A stretch of DNA of 64,000 nt from contig JAEDKN010000003.1 in the NCBI GenBank assembly GCA_016295795.1, positions 5,393 to 69,392 of the forward strand, written 5' to 3'. Made by a program: the position numbers and the translations under genes. Below, piece by piece: positions 52,732 to 62,700 of this stretch. The stretch's first letter is position 1, and each line of letters starts with the position of its first letter. Under the pieces are notes generated by a model, which searched no databases, was not told where the DNA came from, and was given only the letters and a program-made list of their open reading frames with translations. This DNA is from Bacilli bacterium. Lineage in GTDB: Bacteria > Bacillota_I > Bacilli_A > RF39 > UBA660.

Positions 52732-54432
52732 ATAAAAGTCATCTAATTTTTTTCCAAAATTAGCTTCTATAGATTCTATCACCCTTATAGATACTTCTAG
52801 CGATCTCCTATAGTTACCTTTGTAAAATAAAATTTCTGCTTGATTTAACCCTTGATCTACATTATCGTAACTACTTCTAAATCTATTGCCATAAACTATA
52901 GATATCTCAGACATTTTAGCCAATTTGATAGTTTCATTAGTTGTATTATACAACTTCAAAACTAAATCCCTTGCAGTATCTACCCTAGTATTCAAAGTTT
53001 TTATTACTATAGGTTTTCTCTCTAGTTCTTTTATAATTTCCAATATTGCTTCATTAGCTTCAGATAGTTGAACAAAATAATCATTAGTAACTATTGGCAA
53101 TTTGAAACTTCTAATTTTTATCTTTGACTGTTTTAATAATTCCTGAATCTCATCTAATTGCTCACGGGCTCTTCGTTCATCTTCATACATATTACCTAAA
53201 GATTTAAGCGCAACATCAAGCTCTTCATCAATTGATTTTAACCTATTATTAAATACCTCTAAATCTTTTGTCACTTCCGTATAAGGAAGGAGTCTCTTCT
53301 TTAAATTCTTTATTTCCTTTTTATAATCATTGTTTAAATCAATTAACAAACTATTTACATCATCTATGATTGTTACATCCTCATCCTTAAGATCATAAAG
53401 ACTTTTTATCTCATCCAATTGACTATATATATCGCTAACCATTTTATTTAGCTTTTCAAGTTTTCTCTCAAAAAGTGGAGCTTCTTCTTCAAATTTTTTT
53501 CTAGCAATTTTTTCATTTTCAAAATCTACAAATAAAGAATCTAAATATTCTAATATAGTTTTTAATTCAAACATACAATCTTCTAAATTCAAGACTTTTA
53601 TTCTATCTACAATATTATTTATATTTTTTTGAGTTTCCTCTATGTTATATGGGATTTGTAGATAATCTAGAGGATAATCTCTCTTTACCATTTCATCATA
53701 TGTAGAACTAATTTGTTCTATCCTTTTTGGAATCAATTTACTAGTTAGAAGAACCAAATCTGGCACTTCAGATATAACTATTCCCATATGATCAACCATT
53801 GAATCTATTGCTTTAACAATATGAACAACTTCATTATATTCATTCTTTTCCATAACTACTTCAAAATCTTGGAAACGCTTTTCAATATTTTCAAATTGTA
53901 ATTCTATTATATCTGCTATATCTGCATATTCACTTTTATGTGCATCAAACGCATTAAATAATTCTCTATACCTTGTTTTAAGCTTTATTATAATGCTTCT
54001 GTATTTTTCTTCACTAAGTGTTATCTCTTTAATTTCATCTAACAGAGTATCAATTAGCCTTTTTGCTTTCGCAATTTCTATTTCTGCTTGAGCAATTTTT
54101 AAAATATATTCGCTATACTTTCTTTTGCCACCAACGAAATCCAAATCTATCAGCATATCATTTATCTTATCTATATTATCGGTTTTTATTGATTCAAATC
54201 TTTCTAACCAATTATTATACTTTTCTTCTATTTTATCATTCTTTATAATTGTTTCTAACTTTGCCAACTCTGATGGGATTGGTGCTGTTTCAATCATATT
54301 CTTTTCACGATCCAGTTGCTCTATATGTTCTTTTAAAAGATTATATCTTCTTTTTCTTAAAGTTACTATGATGACGATTAGAATAATAATTAGTGATAAA
54401 ATAACTGTAATCATAATAGTCTTATCGCTCAT
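52717..54432 (-). CDS. ezrA: Septation ring regulator EzrA
   Basis: 571 aa: one N-terminal transmembrane helix (IMITVILSLIIILIVIIVTL) and then a continuous set of spectrin-like helical repeats, the EzrA architecture. Signatures include ELAKLETIIKNDKIEEKYNNWLERFESI near the start and RSLEVSIRVIESIE close to the end. EzrA binds FtsZ and prevents rings at the poles; it is restricted to Bacilli and relatives, which supports the host assignment. Confidence 0.93.
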   Translation of the reverse strand: MSDKTIMITVILSLIIILIVIIVTLRKRRYNLLKEHIEQLDREKNMIETAPIPSELAKLETIIKNDKIEEKYNNWLERFESIKTDNIDKINDMLIDLDFVGGKRKYSEYILKIAQAEIEIAKAKRLIDTLLDEIKEITLSEEKYRSIIIKLKTRYRELFNAFDAHKSEYADIADIIELQFENIEKRFQDFEVVMEKNEYNEVVHIVKAIDSMVDHMGIVISEVPDLVLLTSKLIPKRIEQISSTYDEMVKRDYPLDYLQIPYNIEETQKNINNIVDRIKVLNLEDCMFELKTILEYLDSLFVDFENEKIARKKFEEEAPLFERKLEKLNKMVSDIYSQLDEIKSLYDLKDEDVTIIDDVNSLLIDLNNDYKKEIKNLKKRLLPYTEVTKDLEVFNNRLKSIDEELDVALKSLGNMYEDERRAREQLDEIQELLKQSKIKIRSFKLPIVTNDYFVQLSEANEAILEIIKELERKPIVIKTLNTRVDTARDLVLKLYNTTNETIKLAKMSEISIVYGNRFRSSYDNVDQGLNQAEILFYKGNYRRSLEVSIRVIESIEANFGKKLDDFYKKEI

Positions 54433-54570
54433 ACAACACCTCTATTCTTAATACTATATATAGTTTAACATAAACTTTTATTTTTTGATATAATTTTGTA
54501 AAATTTTATTTTATTTTGTAATAAAAGTAAGTATATTATGGTATAGTATTTTTATATCAGGAGGAATATA

Positions 54571-55041
54571 ATGAACAAAAAGAAAGATTTTTTTATAGGA
54601 AAAATAAAAGTTAATGAACAAGACATCATATCAGTAATATACATACCAGAAACCAATATTCACGAAGAAACAGTAATTATTAACTATATTAGATTTATAT
54701 CAAATATAGGTTCAAAAGAAAGTCCCATACCAATTACTGACAATTATTCATATCAAGCAACTAAAGAAAAAGTTAGATTTACTTGTCTTAGAGAAAAAGA
54801 CCGTTCTACAACATCATTAGATCCCGAAATAGATAATACTTTCTTTCAAACAATTTACAATATTCCAAAAGAAAAATCTTTACCCTTCTATAGTTCTAAA
54901 ATAAACGACAAAGAAGTAGATATACTAACAGCCAACACAGCTATAAGACCAATATTTGATGAATTGGTTAGTTCAAGAAACGAAGAAAATGATTTAAAAC
55001 TTAATAATATTGAAACTATTAACGGCATTAAACACAATTAA
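54571..55041 (+). CDS. Unknown 156-aa protein
   Basis: A soluble protein with a strong ribosome-binding site (AGGAGG) and no recognised domain. It appears beta-rich in the first half (IGKIKVNEQDIISVIYIP) and acidic at the end. It is divergent from ezrA and upstream of the rpsD leader, which has its own promoter, so it forms a separate unit. Family not recognised. Confidence 0.6.
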   Translation: MNKKKDFFIGKIKVNEQDIISVIYIPETNIHEETVIINYIRFISNIGSKESPIPITDNYSYQATKEKVRFTCLREKDRSTTSLDPEIDNTFFQTIYNIPKEKSLPFYSSKINDKEVDILTANTAIRPIFDELVSSRNEENDLKLNNIETINGIKHN

Positions 55042-55045
55042 ATCC

Positions 55046-55231
55046 TTGACTATTAAAGATATATATATTATAATTATAAACGCATATTCAATGAACAGCA
55101 CTTATTTTAGTAATGTAACGTGTTTATTAAGTTTGGTAGTAGCTTTGCTGTTGGGTGAGGCCATTAAAATAAACTCCCTACAAATATTAAAGTAAGACTC
55201 TTTGTTTATGTGAATAAATAAAGGAGGAAAT
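55046..55231 (+). promoter_or_regulatory. rpsD promoter and S4-type leader
   Basis: TTGACT (55046-55051), 17 nt, TATAAT (55069-55074). The start near 55082 gives a ~150-nt untranslated leader before rpsD, with paired elements around GTAGTAGCTTTGCTGTTGGGTGAGGCC. Firmicute rpsD genes have a leader through which S4 represses its own translation, so a leader here is expected. The exact pseudoknot was not established. Confidence 0.6.
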
Positions 55232-55235
55232 ATTA

Positions 55236-55838
55236 ATGGCAAGATATACTGGACCTAGTTACAAACAAGCTCGTCGTGTTGGATTTTCTATTTCAGAAAA
55301 CGGAAAAGATATCGCTAGACGTCCATATGGACCTGGTCAACATGGAGCTGATAGAAAAGGTAAACTTTCTAACTATGGAGTACAATTAAAAGAAAAACAA
55401 AAAGTTAGATTTATGTATGGTCTTAATGAAAAGCAATTTGAAAAAACTTTCAGAGAAGCTGGTAAAATGCAAGGAATTCATGGTGAAAATTTCTTAAAGC
55501 TTCTTGAATCAAGACTTGATAATTTAGTTTATCGTTTAGGATTCGCATCAACTCGTCGCGGAGCTAGACAACTTGTTAATCACGGTCATATCTTAGTTAA
55601 TGGTAAAAAAGTAGATATTCCATCTTACAGAGTTAAGCCTGGTTCTACAATTTCATTAAAAGATAAAGATAAAGACTTAAAAGTTGTTAAAGAATCATTA
55701 GAAAAAGTAACTAATAGAGTTGAATTCGTTACATTTGATGAATCAAAAATGACTGGTACTTTTGTAAGATTACCTGAAAGAAATGAATTGAATCCTGATA
55801 TTAAAGAGACTCTAATAGTTGAATATTACAACAGATAA
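55236..55838 (+). CDS. rpsD: 30S ribosomal protein S4
   Basis: 200 aa. N-terminal [19 protein letters not shown] and [10 protein letters not shown] and the C-terminal RNA-binding S4 domain ([35 protein letters not shown]) are typical. The N-terminal zinc Cys residues of some homologues are absent. S4 nucleates assembly of the 30S body. It is monocistronic, with a leader and a bidirectional terminator. Confidence 0.98.
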   Translation: MARYTGPSYKQARRVGFSISENGKDIARRPYGPGQHGADRKGKLSNYGVQLKEKQKVRFMYGLNEKQFEKTFREAGKMQGIHGENFLKLLESRLDNLVYRLGFASTRRGARQLVNHGHILVNGKKVDIPSYRVKPGSTISLKDKDKDLKVVKESLEKVTNRVEFVTFDESKMTGTFVRLPERNELNPDIKETLIVEYYNR

Positions 55839-55840
55839 AA

Positions 55841-55862
55841 AAATCGGAAATCCGATTTTTTA
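55841..55862. terminator. Bidirectional terminator between rpsD and the sugar transferase
   Basis: AAATCGGA / TCCGATTT stem with AA loop, T-runs on both strands. It serves the convergent genes on both sides. Confidence 0.85.
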
Positions 55863-56405
55863 TTTTGCCATCATTTTTCTTATTATTGCAGCAGGTGTTT
55901 TCAATACTATCTTTAAATCTAACCAAAAACTTAGATTATCATAATACTTTATATCACATTCTAGCTTTTCTTTGTGCGTTCCACCATCTCTTATCTGAAA
56001 CAATCCAGTTATCCCAGGCTTAAGAAGATATCTTTTTTCGCTTATTTTATCTTTAGGCAAATCATCACCAGGTATAAAAGGACGCGGTCCAACAAGAGAC
56101 ATATCACCTTTTAAAACATTAAATAATTGAGGAAGCTCATTTAATCTACTATAATCTATAAATCTAGTAACATTAGTAAAAACCTTCTCTTTAGAATTAG
56201 GCTTTTTAGGTAAACTCGTCCTAAATTTATACATGATAAATATTTTATGATATTGTCCTTCTTTTTCTTTTCTATGATTAAAAATAGGCCACCCTAATTC
56301 TATATAGGTAACTATTGCAATAAGAATTATAAGAGGACACAATACAATTAATAATATTACCGAAATAATAACATCTAATAACCGTTTTATATATCTTCTA
56401 TACAT
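55860..56405 (-). CDS. Undecaprenyl-phosphate sugar phosphotransferase
   Basis: 181 aa, the catalytic module of the bacterial sugar transferase family: membrane helix (LLDVIISVILLIVLCPLIILIAIVTYIELG), KIFIMYKFRT, DYSRLNELPQLFNVLKGDMSLVGPRPF and LLKPGITGLFQI. Such enzymes start lipid-linked glycan synthesis. The N-terminal membrane regions of WcaJ-like enzymes are missing; it is the short EpsL/PglC-like form. Confidence 0.9.
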   Translation of the reverse strand: MYRRYIKRLLDVIISVILLIVLCPLIILIAIVTYIELGWPIFNHRKEKEGQYHKIFIMYKFRTSLPKKPNSKEKVFTNVTRFIDYSRLNELPQLFNVLKGDMSLVGPRPFIPGDDLPKDKISEKRYLLKPGITGLFQIRDGGTHKEKLECDIKYYDNLSFWLDLKIVLKTPAAIIRKMMAK

Positions 56406-56448
56406 AAAAATAGCCTCCTTCTTATTTCTTATGAGGCTATTATAACAT

Positions 56449-57675
56449 TTATTTTAAATTTATTAAATAGTATTTCTTTTTTCCTCTTCTAATAATTACA
56501 TACTTATCTTCAATGGAAATTTCTTTACATATAATATAATTTTCATCTTTTATTACATCTCCATTAACCAAAATAGCACCATTATTAATAAATTCTCTAG
56601 CTTCTCTTTTGCTAGAAGCAATATTTTTATCAACTAGGAGATCTAATAAATTCATACTTTCTTCTATCTGATAAGAAGGAACTCCCTTAAAGACTTGCTC
56701 TATATCAGTTGCAGTAAGTGTTTTTACATTTCCATTAAACAAAACTTCACTAAGTCTTACTGCTTTTTCATACTCTTCTTTGCCATGAATATCAGTAATA
56801 ACCTCGCGAGCTAAAGCTTTATGCGCTTCTCTCAAATGCGGATTTTCATTATGACTCTTTTCAATTTCTTCTATTTCTTCTTTTGATAAAAAAGTTAGTT
56901 TCTTTAAATATTCAATAATCATAGAATCTTCAAGATTTACTAAGTATTGATATAGTTCATAACTTGATGTTTTGTTTTTATCTAGCCATAATGCATTACC
57001 TTCTGTTTTGCCAAATTTAACCCCATTAGAATCAGTTATTAGTGGCATTACCATTCCATATACTTCTTTATCAAGTTTTTTTCTTACAAGCTCTATTCCT
57101 GAAGTTATATTTCCCCATTGATCTGAACCAGCTACTTGCAAAATACATCCTCTTGTTTCGTATAAATGCATAAAGTCAAGTGCCTGTAATATCATATATG
57201 AAAATTCAGCATAAGTAATTCCGCTTTCTAATCTTGATTTTACTTTATCCTTAGCAAGCATATAATTAACATTAAAATATTTTCCATAATCTCTTAGGAA
57301 GTCTATAACATTTATATCTTTTGTCCAATCGTAGTTGTTCACAACCTCAAACCCAAAAATTTCTTCAGCCTGACGTTTTAATCCTTTGAAATTTTTTTCC
57401 ACTTCTTCCTTTGAAATCATTGGCCGTTCCGCAGTCGGCTTAGGATCTCCAATAAGCCCTGTAGCTCCACCTACTAAAAGTATTGGATGATGCCCAGCTT
57501 TAGCCAATCTTTTAGAAATTAGAAATGATGAATAGTGTCCAATATGCATAGAATCTGCAGTTGGATCTGTTCCAATATAAAAAGTAATAGAATCATTATT
57601 TAGCTTATCAATAAGATCTGGGCTACTTATATCTTGTATTAACCCTCTCCATTTCAATTCTTCATATAAATTCAT
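56449..57675 (-). CDS. tyrS: Tyrosyl-tRNA synthetase
   Basis: 408 aa from ATG 57675 (AAGGAGG upstream). Class Ia features: GTDPTADSMHIGHY (HIGH region), GDQW-type (VAGSDQWGNI), KFGKTEGNALW (KMSKS region is degenerate: FGKTEG), and a C-terminal S4-like RNA-binding domain (SKREAREFINNGAILVNG). It attaches Tyr to tRNA-Tyr and is preceded by a tyrosine T-box. Confidence 0.96.
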   Translation of the reverse strand: MNLYEELKWRGLIQDISSPDLIDKLNNDSITFYIGTDPTADSMHIGHYSSFLISKRLAKAGHHPILLVGGATGLIGDPKPTAERPMISKEEVEKNFKGLKRQAEEIFGFEVVNNYDWTKDINVIDFLRDYGKYFNVNYMLAKDKVKSRLESGITYAEFSYMILQALDFMHLYETRGCILQVAGSDQWGNITSGIELVRKKLDKEVYGMVMPLITDSNGVKFGKTEGNALWLDKNKTSSYELYQYLVNLEDSMIIEYLKKLTFLSKEEIEEIEKSHNENPHLREAHKALAREVITDIHGKEEYEKAVRLSEVLFNGNVKTLTATDIEQVFKGVPSYQIEESMNLLDLLVDKNIASSKREAREFINNGAILVNGDVIKDENYIICKEISIEDKYVIIRRGKKKYYLINLK

Positions 57676-57714
57676 ATTTATTTCCTCCTTCAATTTCTTA
57701 TTCCTTGAACGCGC

Positions 57715-57928
57715 AATTCTTTTTAAAACAAAAAGATAGTATATACTAAGGACGAGTCATACCCGTGGTACCACCTTAATTCATAGCTATACTATCTCAT
57801 TACTATATGGCGTAACCCAATAAGCTCCAAATTCGTAATTCACATAAATCTAAAGATTAGTTTTCACCACCACTAATTCTCTTTTTTCTTTATAAATATG
57901 TTACTATAATTTTTCATCGCTTAAATAT
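57715..57928 (-). promoter_or_regulatory. T-box riboswitch controlling tyrS
   Basis: Minus strand. The T-box antiterminator core AAGGTGGTACCACGGGT lies at about 57777-57761. Upstream stem I contains the GTGGTGAAAAC AG-bulge-type element and a likely specifier codon UAC (57837-57835). A terminator stem GATAGTATA / TATACTATC followed by TTTTTG closes it at about 57733-57803. Uncharged tRNA-Tyr should stabilise the antiterminator and turn tyrS on. Confidence 0.92.
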
Positions 57929-57968
57929 TTATATTATATAATAACATCAAAAAAGTTTTATTTCAATA

Positions 57969-58394
57969 TTATTTTTCTTTACTCTCATTATTTTCTAATT
58001 TATTTAAAACTTCTTTTACCACAACAATAGCTTTTTCTCTTACTTCGTTTGCAGCTTTTTCTAAAACCGGAGTACCTTTTTCTATAGCTAAATTAACTAA
58101 TTCTTCACTTTTGTCTTTTATTTGAGCTGCTTTTTCTTTCGCAATTTTTAAAACTTTTTCTTTATCTAAATCAGATAATTCCTCTTTCAATTCAGCAATT
58201 TTTTCTTCTATCATCTCTTTTACATCTTCAGAATCAACTTCTTTTAACTTTGATACAAGTTCATCAATTTTGTTTTTTAAATCGCGTCTAGTTTCACTTC
58301 CTTTTTTAGGTGCGAATAAAATTCCTAATCCTGCACCAACTGCTGCTCCCAAAGCAAATTTTCCTAGTCCGCAACATTTTTTTTCTTTACTCAT
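57969..58394 (-). CDS. YtxH-like stress/envelope protein
   Basis: 141 aa from ATG 58394. The N-terminal glycine-rich segment KFALGAAVGAGLGILFAPKKGSETRRDLKNKI is the YtxH domain; a long charged helix of repeating E/K follows. Members are membrane-associated general-stress or envelope proteins. The start overlaps the end of the upstream DUF948-like gene. Confidence 0.87.
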   Translation of the reverse strand: MSKEKKCCGLGKFALGAAVGAGLGILFAPKKGSETRRDLKNKIDELVSKLKEVDSEDVKEMIEEKIAELKEELSDLDKEKVLKIAKEKAAQIKDKSEELVNLAIEKGTPVLEKAANEVREKAIVVVKEVLNKLENNESKEK

Positions 58395-58683
58395 AAAAAT
58401 CATCTTCCTCTTTCTTTCTTTTTTTATTTTTTGAAAACTTTCCAAAAAAGTTAAATATTCCATCAATCAGTCTATCACCGATAGAAGATAGTGTTGAAGT
58501 TGTCATATCAATCGCATTAAACAATCCATCTAAGGTTTTCACTTTACGATCAACATTATCTAATATTTCATTTGTCTTATCAACCGTATAAATTAATTTT
58601 ATTATTAATACTATTACACAAACTAATAATACAGAACCTAAAATGTACAAAATTATTGGAAAAATCATATTTAATGAATCCAC
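58387..58683 (-). CDS. DUF948-like small membrane protein
   Basis: 98 aa with an N-terminal transmembrane helix (IILYILGSVLLVCVIVLIIKLI) and a helix with TVDKTNEILDNVDRKVKTLDGLF, the layout of DUF948 proteins that are usually encoded with YtxH. It is translationally coupled to the YtxH gene and preceded by the acidic protein at 58.7-59.6 kb. Confidence 0.75.
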   Translation of the reverse strand: MDSLNMIFPIILYILGSVLLVCVIVLIIKLIYTVDKTNEILDNVDRKVKTLDGLFNAIDMTTSTLSSIGDRLIDGIFNFFGKFSKNKKRKKEEDDFYE

Positions 58684-58687
58684 TTTA

Positions 58688-59599
58688 TCACTCCTCTTCT
58701 GAATCTTGATACATTGAATCTATTAAATCAAAAAGACTGTCTTCTACACCAGAGCTCTCCTCAGCATCTTCACTTTCCTTATTTTTAGTACTACGACGAC
58801 CGGTTGCTTTTTCTTTATTATGATCTTTGTAATCAATATTATACTCAAGACCTAAATCATTAAAATATTCTTCTGCATCTCCTACAGTAACATTACTAAC
58901 AACTGGTGAATCAGTATCATTTAAATCATATAACGAAGTATCAATATCTGCATCCTCTTTTTCATTAACCTCGTCCATCATAGAGGCAGTTATATCACTC
59001 GCTAAATCTCCATAAGCTTTCTCTCTTACTGAATCTAAATCCATTTTTTTAGAAGAAGCTGAAGTTAACCTAACTTCTTTTTTCTGGACTATTTCTTCCT
59101 TTTTGTAATTTTTGTCTAAAATACCATAAATAGGAGAAATTATAGGCGTTGGTCTAAATACCTTTTGCTCTTTTTTATAATCTCCACCTTCATATAATCC
59201 AGAAGAAGTGAAATCCGTCTTATAGCTTGTATCTTCTCTTTTCCCACCATAGCCAGTATCATATGAATGATGCGGTTTTTCCAGCGTGTTTTTTTCTTTT
59301 CTTGGAGGTTCAGCATCCACAGTAAAATCTTCTTCTTCAAAAGTCATTGGAAACTTAAAACTATTATCTGACTTTCTCAAATCTCTTTCAGAAACCCCGC
59401 GCCTTTCTACACGCTCAACGACTTCTTCTTCAATCTCTCTTTCTCTAGAAGTTTTTTCTTCTTTTATTTTAGGCATCTCTGGCAAATCGATTTTTTTTGC
59501 AATCGTTGGCTTTTCTTTTTTTGGTTTTTTTATCGGTTCCTCTACTTCGACGTATTCTTCCTCAAAAAAAACATTTTTTAATTTGTCGAAAACTCCCAT
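58688..59599 (-). CDS. Acidic low-complexity protein with SepF-like N-terminal helix
   Basis: 303 aa, rich in Glu/Lys/Asp, probably disordered. The first residues MGVFDKLKNVFFEEEYVEVEE look like the membrane-targeting amphipathic helix and acidic tract at the start of SepF, but the SepF domain does not follow. It is four bases upstream of the DUF948-like gene. Role unknown; a peripheral membrane scaffold is possible. Confidence 0.6.
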   Translation of the reverse strand: MGVFDKLKNVFFEEEYVEVEEPIKKPKKEKPTIAKKIDLPEMPKIKEEKTSREREIEEEVVERVERRGVSERDLRKSDNSFKFPMTFEEEDFTVDAEPPRKEKNTLEKPHHSYDTGYGGKREDTSYKTDFTSSGLYEGGDYKKEQKVFRPTPIISPIYGILDKNYKKEEIVQKKEVRLTSASSKKMDLDSVREKAYGDLASDITASMMDEVNEKEDADIDTSLYDLNDTDSPVVSNVTVGDAEEYFNDLGLEYNIDYKDHNKEKATGRRSTKNKESEDAEESSGVEDSLFDLIDSMYQDSEEE

Positions 59600-59613
59600 G
59601 TTTACACCTTCCT

Positions 59614-60276
59614 TTATTCTACTACTTCATAGTCTAAAACATCTTGGTTTTTTTCTTTTTCATCTTCAGTAAATGTATCATATTTTTCTATCCATTCTAG
59701 AAAATTGCTATTTTCTCTTTTAGATTCAAAAATATCATATTTTTCTTCCTGATAATCGAGAACATTTTCTCCTATTAGAGTATCTATTACTTTTTCATTA
59801 TATTGAATACTTGATAAAATATAAGCCATATTAAGAACTGCTTCATTAAGATATTTCTTATCTATATATGCTTCTATCTTAGCATAATTGTACATAAATT
59901 CTACAAAATATTTGTCTTCAGTTTCCGTAATGTCAATATATCCTAACTTGTCATTAAACCTTAACTCCTTTGATAAGTAATTTGTTGTACTACTAATAAA
60001 TGTCTTTTTTGTTTTATAGTAATACGACACAACATCCACATACAGATAAAACGTATCATCTTTAAATAATATTTTAGAATTGTATTTGTTTTTATCTATA
60101 ATTTTCAGTCCTCTTGGAACATAAAACTTATATCCTTCAAAAACATTATTATAAAGATTAATATCTTTTTCTATTACAGTATTTATGATATCTTCAATAC
60201 TATCTTTTTCTATATTTACGAAAGTGCATCCTGTCAAAAGGAAAATTGAAAAGAATACAATTAATATCTTTTTCAT
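59614..60276 (-). CDS. Lipoprotein
   Basis: 220 aa with signal peptide and lipobox LLTGC (Cys17), followed by a globular part with no recognised domain (KFYVPRGLKIIDKNKYNSKILF, YLYVDVVSYYYK). The C-terminus is acidic. It precedes the acidic SepF-like protein gene by 14 bp, suggesting a shared operon that continues into the DUF948 and YtxH genes. Confidence 0.75.
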   Translation of the reverse strand: MKKILIVFFSIFLLTGCTFVNIEKDSIEDIINTVIEKDINLYNNVFEGYKFYVPRGLKIIDKNKYNSKILFKDDTFYLYVDVVSYYYKTKKTFISSTTNYLSKELRFNDKLGYIDITETEDKYFVEFMYNYAKIEAYIDKKYLNEAVLNMAYILSSIQYNEKVIDTLIGENVLDYQEEKYDIFESKRENSNFLEWIEKYDTFTEDEKEKNQDVLDYEVVE

Positions 60277-60367
60277 ATTTCACCTACTTATATCTAATTA
60301 TAACAAAATTTACGATTGATGACTACATTTATTAAAATTTTGATGGTTTATTTATGTAAAGTAGACA

Positions 60368-60994
60368 TTACTTTTCTGCGAATAAATAGTAAATTTTATT
60401 TCCTTTTTCTACAAACCTAGCTTCGTATTCAGTCATTATATTGTTTTCTATCAAGCTGTTGTGAAGATCTAATGAAATCTCTCTAATCTTATATCCTGCT
60501 TCACTCAAGTTTACAATAGAATACTCAAAAAGTAATCTGTTGTCTGTTTTTTGACATATCTTTTTACAATCAGTAAAAACATTTTCGTACTTTTCTAGAA
60601 AGACAGGACTGGTTAATCTTCTAGAAGCGTGCCTCTTCTTAGGCCAAGGATCAGAAAAATTCAAATATATTGTATCCACTTCTTTATAGAATATCTTGTC
60701 GATATCTAGTGCATTCATTCTAATTAAACGCAAATTTTTTAAATCCTTTGGTATTTTTTCCAAAGCTCTTACTATAACGCTGTCATATTTTTCTATTCCT
60801 ATATAATTTATATTAGGATTTTTTAGTGCTTTTTCTATAATAAAGCGTCCTTTTCCCATCCCGATTTCTATTTGTATTGGATTTTTATTACCAAAAACGT
60901 CACTCCAATTTCCTAAAAATTTTTCGGGTTTATTTACTAAAAATATTGAATCTTTCATTATCTCTTCTTTGTTTTTTACATTTCTAAGCCTCAT
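60368..60994 (-). CDS. trmB: tRNA (guanine-N7)-methyltransferase
   Basis: 208 aa. AdoMet motif IQIEIGMGKGRFI, NYIGIEKYDSVIVRALEK, and the signature YLNFSDPWPKKRHASRRL are characteristic of TrmB. It forms m7G46 in tRNA. The gene lies alone with its own upstream noncoding region. Confidence 0.96.
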   Translation of the reverse strand: MRLRNVKNKEEIMKDSIFLVNKPEKFLGNWSDVFGNKNPIQIEIGMGKGRFIIEKALKNPNINYIGIEKYDSVIVRALEKIPKDLKNLRLIRMNALDIDKIFYKEVDTIYLNFSDPWPKKRHASRRLTSPVFLEKYENVFTDCKKICQKTDNRLLFEYSIVNLSEAGYKIREISLDLHNSLIENNIMTEYEARFVEKGNKIYYLFAEK

Positions 60995-61067
60995 TTTACC
61001 ACCTAATTAATTATAACATCAATTGTTATAAATGCATATAATAAAACGTAAGTAAAGGAGATTTATT

Positions 61068-61325
61068 ATGAATAATCAAAATCCACAAATGTTTATTCCA
61101 TTTCCTCAAAATAATGGATGTCAGTGTAGTAATGAATTAAGAAATGTAAACAGTCAAATAAACAATATCAATCAAGAGTTAAGAAGACTAGAAAGACGAA
61201 TATTAAACTTAGAAAAAAGTTTAGTACCTACTCCATTCAATAGTAATATTAATCCAACTCCAATGTCTTCAAACAATTTCGACTATACTTCAGACAATTA
61301 CAGCAATGAAAACTATATGATTTAA
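61068..61325 (+). CDS. Small coiled-coil protein
   Basis: 85 aa with ribosome-binding site AAAGGAG. An Asn/Gln-rich start, a central heptad-like helix (INNINQELRRLERRILNLEKSL) and an Asn-rich tail. It resembles small sporulation/coat-associated proteins of low complexity but no family is recognised. A terminator follows the stop. Confidence 0.55.
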   Translation: MNNQNPQMFIPFPQNNGCQCSNELRNVNSQINNINQELRRLERRILNLEKSLVPTPFNSNINPTPMSSNNFDYTSDNYSNENYMI

Positions 61326-61347
61326 GATGTTAAACATCTTTTTCTTT
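61324..61347 (+). terminator. Terminator after the small coiled-coil gene
   Basis: AAGATG / CATCTT stem at the stop codon, followed by TTTCTTTT on the plus strand. Confidence 0.7.
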
Positions 61348-61410
61348 TGGTTTCGTTGACTTTTAAGTTATGAAATATTATACTTTTTTATAGAAGAAGA
61401 TGGTGATAAT

Positions 61411-62700
61411 ATGAAATTTGTCAGTAATATAGAAAAAACTAAATATGAAGAATTTGTAAAAAGCAATTCTAAGTGCCATTTTTTACAAAGCTATTCTTGG
61501 GGAGAATTCTCCAAGATTTGTAAAGGATTAATACCCCATTATGTTGGTGTTACAGATAATGGTAAGATTATCGCAACCGCACTTTTATTAGAAAAAAAGT
61601 TGCCATTAGGATACTCTTACTTTTATTCCCCTAGAGGATTTGTTATTGATTATTTTGATATGGATACTCTAAAATTTTTTACTGAAGAAATAAAAAAATA
61701 TACAAAAAAACATAAAAGTATTTTTACTAAAATAGATCCTGATATAATATGGTCAGAAAAAGATAATAAAGATAATGATGTATCTATTCCTTATGACTCA
61801 AAGAAAATATTTAACAATATTAAGAGTTTAGGATTTAGACATAAAGGCTTTACAAAAAATTTTGAAACAATGCAACCAAGATATACTTTTAGAATTGATA
61901 TGAATCAGAGTTTTGAAGAAATTGAATCAAAGTTTTCAAAAACAACTAAGCAAAGAATAAAAAAAGCAAATTCATTAAATACTAAGGTTAGGATTGGAAC
62001 TATAGATGATATAGAAAAATTTAGCGAACTAATGATAATAACCGAAAACAGAAAAAATTTCTTATCATATAATCTGGATTATTATAAAAACTTATATGAA
62101 ATTTACAATAAAGATAATAAATTCATATTATTTATGGGAAGCGTCAATCCAAAGGAAATTTTAGGTAAATATGAAGAGTCTCTAAATAATATTACTTCGG
62201 AATTGGACAAGCTTCCAAAGGAAGGATTAAGCAAATCTCAAAATACTCATAAGAAGGAATTAATAAGAGAAAAAGAATCAGTTGAAAGAACAATACTTGA
62301 ATATACACCTTACAAAAATCAAGACGAAATAATTCTTAATGCGCATGCAATCATAATTTATGCATCAAAGGCATGGGTTTTATATGCTGGTAATCATAAT
62401 ATATTAACTAATACCTTTTCTAACTACAAAACTTATTATGAACATATAAAGTATTGTTATGATAATGGTATTAAGATGTATGATCAATTTGGTACAATTG
62501 GAGATTTATCAAAAGATAACCCTAGACTTGGTCTTCATGAATTTAAGAAAAAATTTGGTGGAGATTATGTAGAATTTATTGGTGAGTTTGATTTAGTCAC
62601 AAAACCATTTATGTATTTTATATTTACAACACTTGTACCAATATTTAGAAAAATTAAAAGAGAAAAAGCAAAGAAAGGATTAAAAAATGAAATTTGTTAA
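61411..62700 (+). CDS. FemX/MurM-type aminoacyltransferase, copy 1
   Basis: 429 aa of the FemAB family: N-terminal GNAT-like domain (FLQSYSWGEFSKI, FYSPRGFVIDY), a second GNAT domain (QFGTIGDLSKDNPRLGLHEFKKKFGGDYVEFIGEFDL) and an inserted helical arm about 250-300. These enzymes add amino acids from aminoacyl-tRNA to lipid II, forming peptidoglycan cross-bridges. The next gene starts inside its 3' end. Confidence 0.93.
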   Translation: MKFVSNIEKTKYEEFVKSNSKCHFLQSYSWGEFSKICKGLIPHYVGVTDNGKIIATALLLEKKLPLGYSYFYSPRGFVIDYFDMDTLKFFTEEIKKYTKKHKSIFTKIDPDIIWSEKDNKDNDVSIPYDSKKIFNNIKSLGFRHKGFTKNFETMQPRYTFRIDMNQSFEEIESKFSKTTKQRIKKANSLNTKVRIGTIDDIEKFSELMIITENRKNFLSYNLDYYKNLYEIYNKDNKFILFMGSVNPKEILGKYEESLNNITSELDKLPKEGLSKSQNTHKKELIREKESVERTILEYTPYKNQDEIILNAHAIIIYASKAWVLYAGNHNILTNTFSNYKTYYEHIKYCYDNGIKMYDQFGTIGDLSKDNPRLGLHEFKKKFGGDYVEFIGEFDLVTKPFMYFIFTTLVPIFRKIKREKAKKGLKNEIC

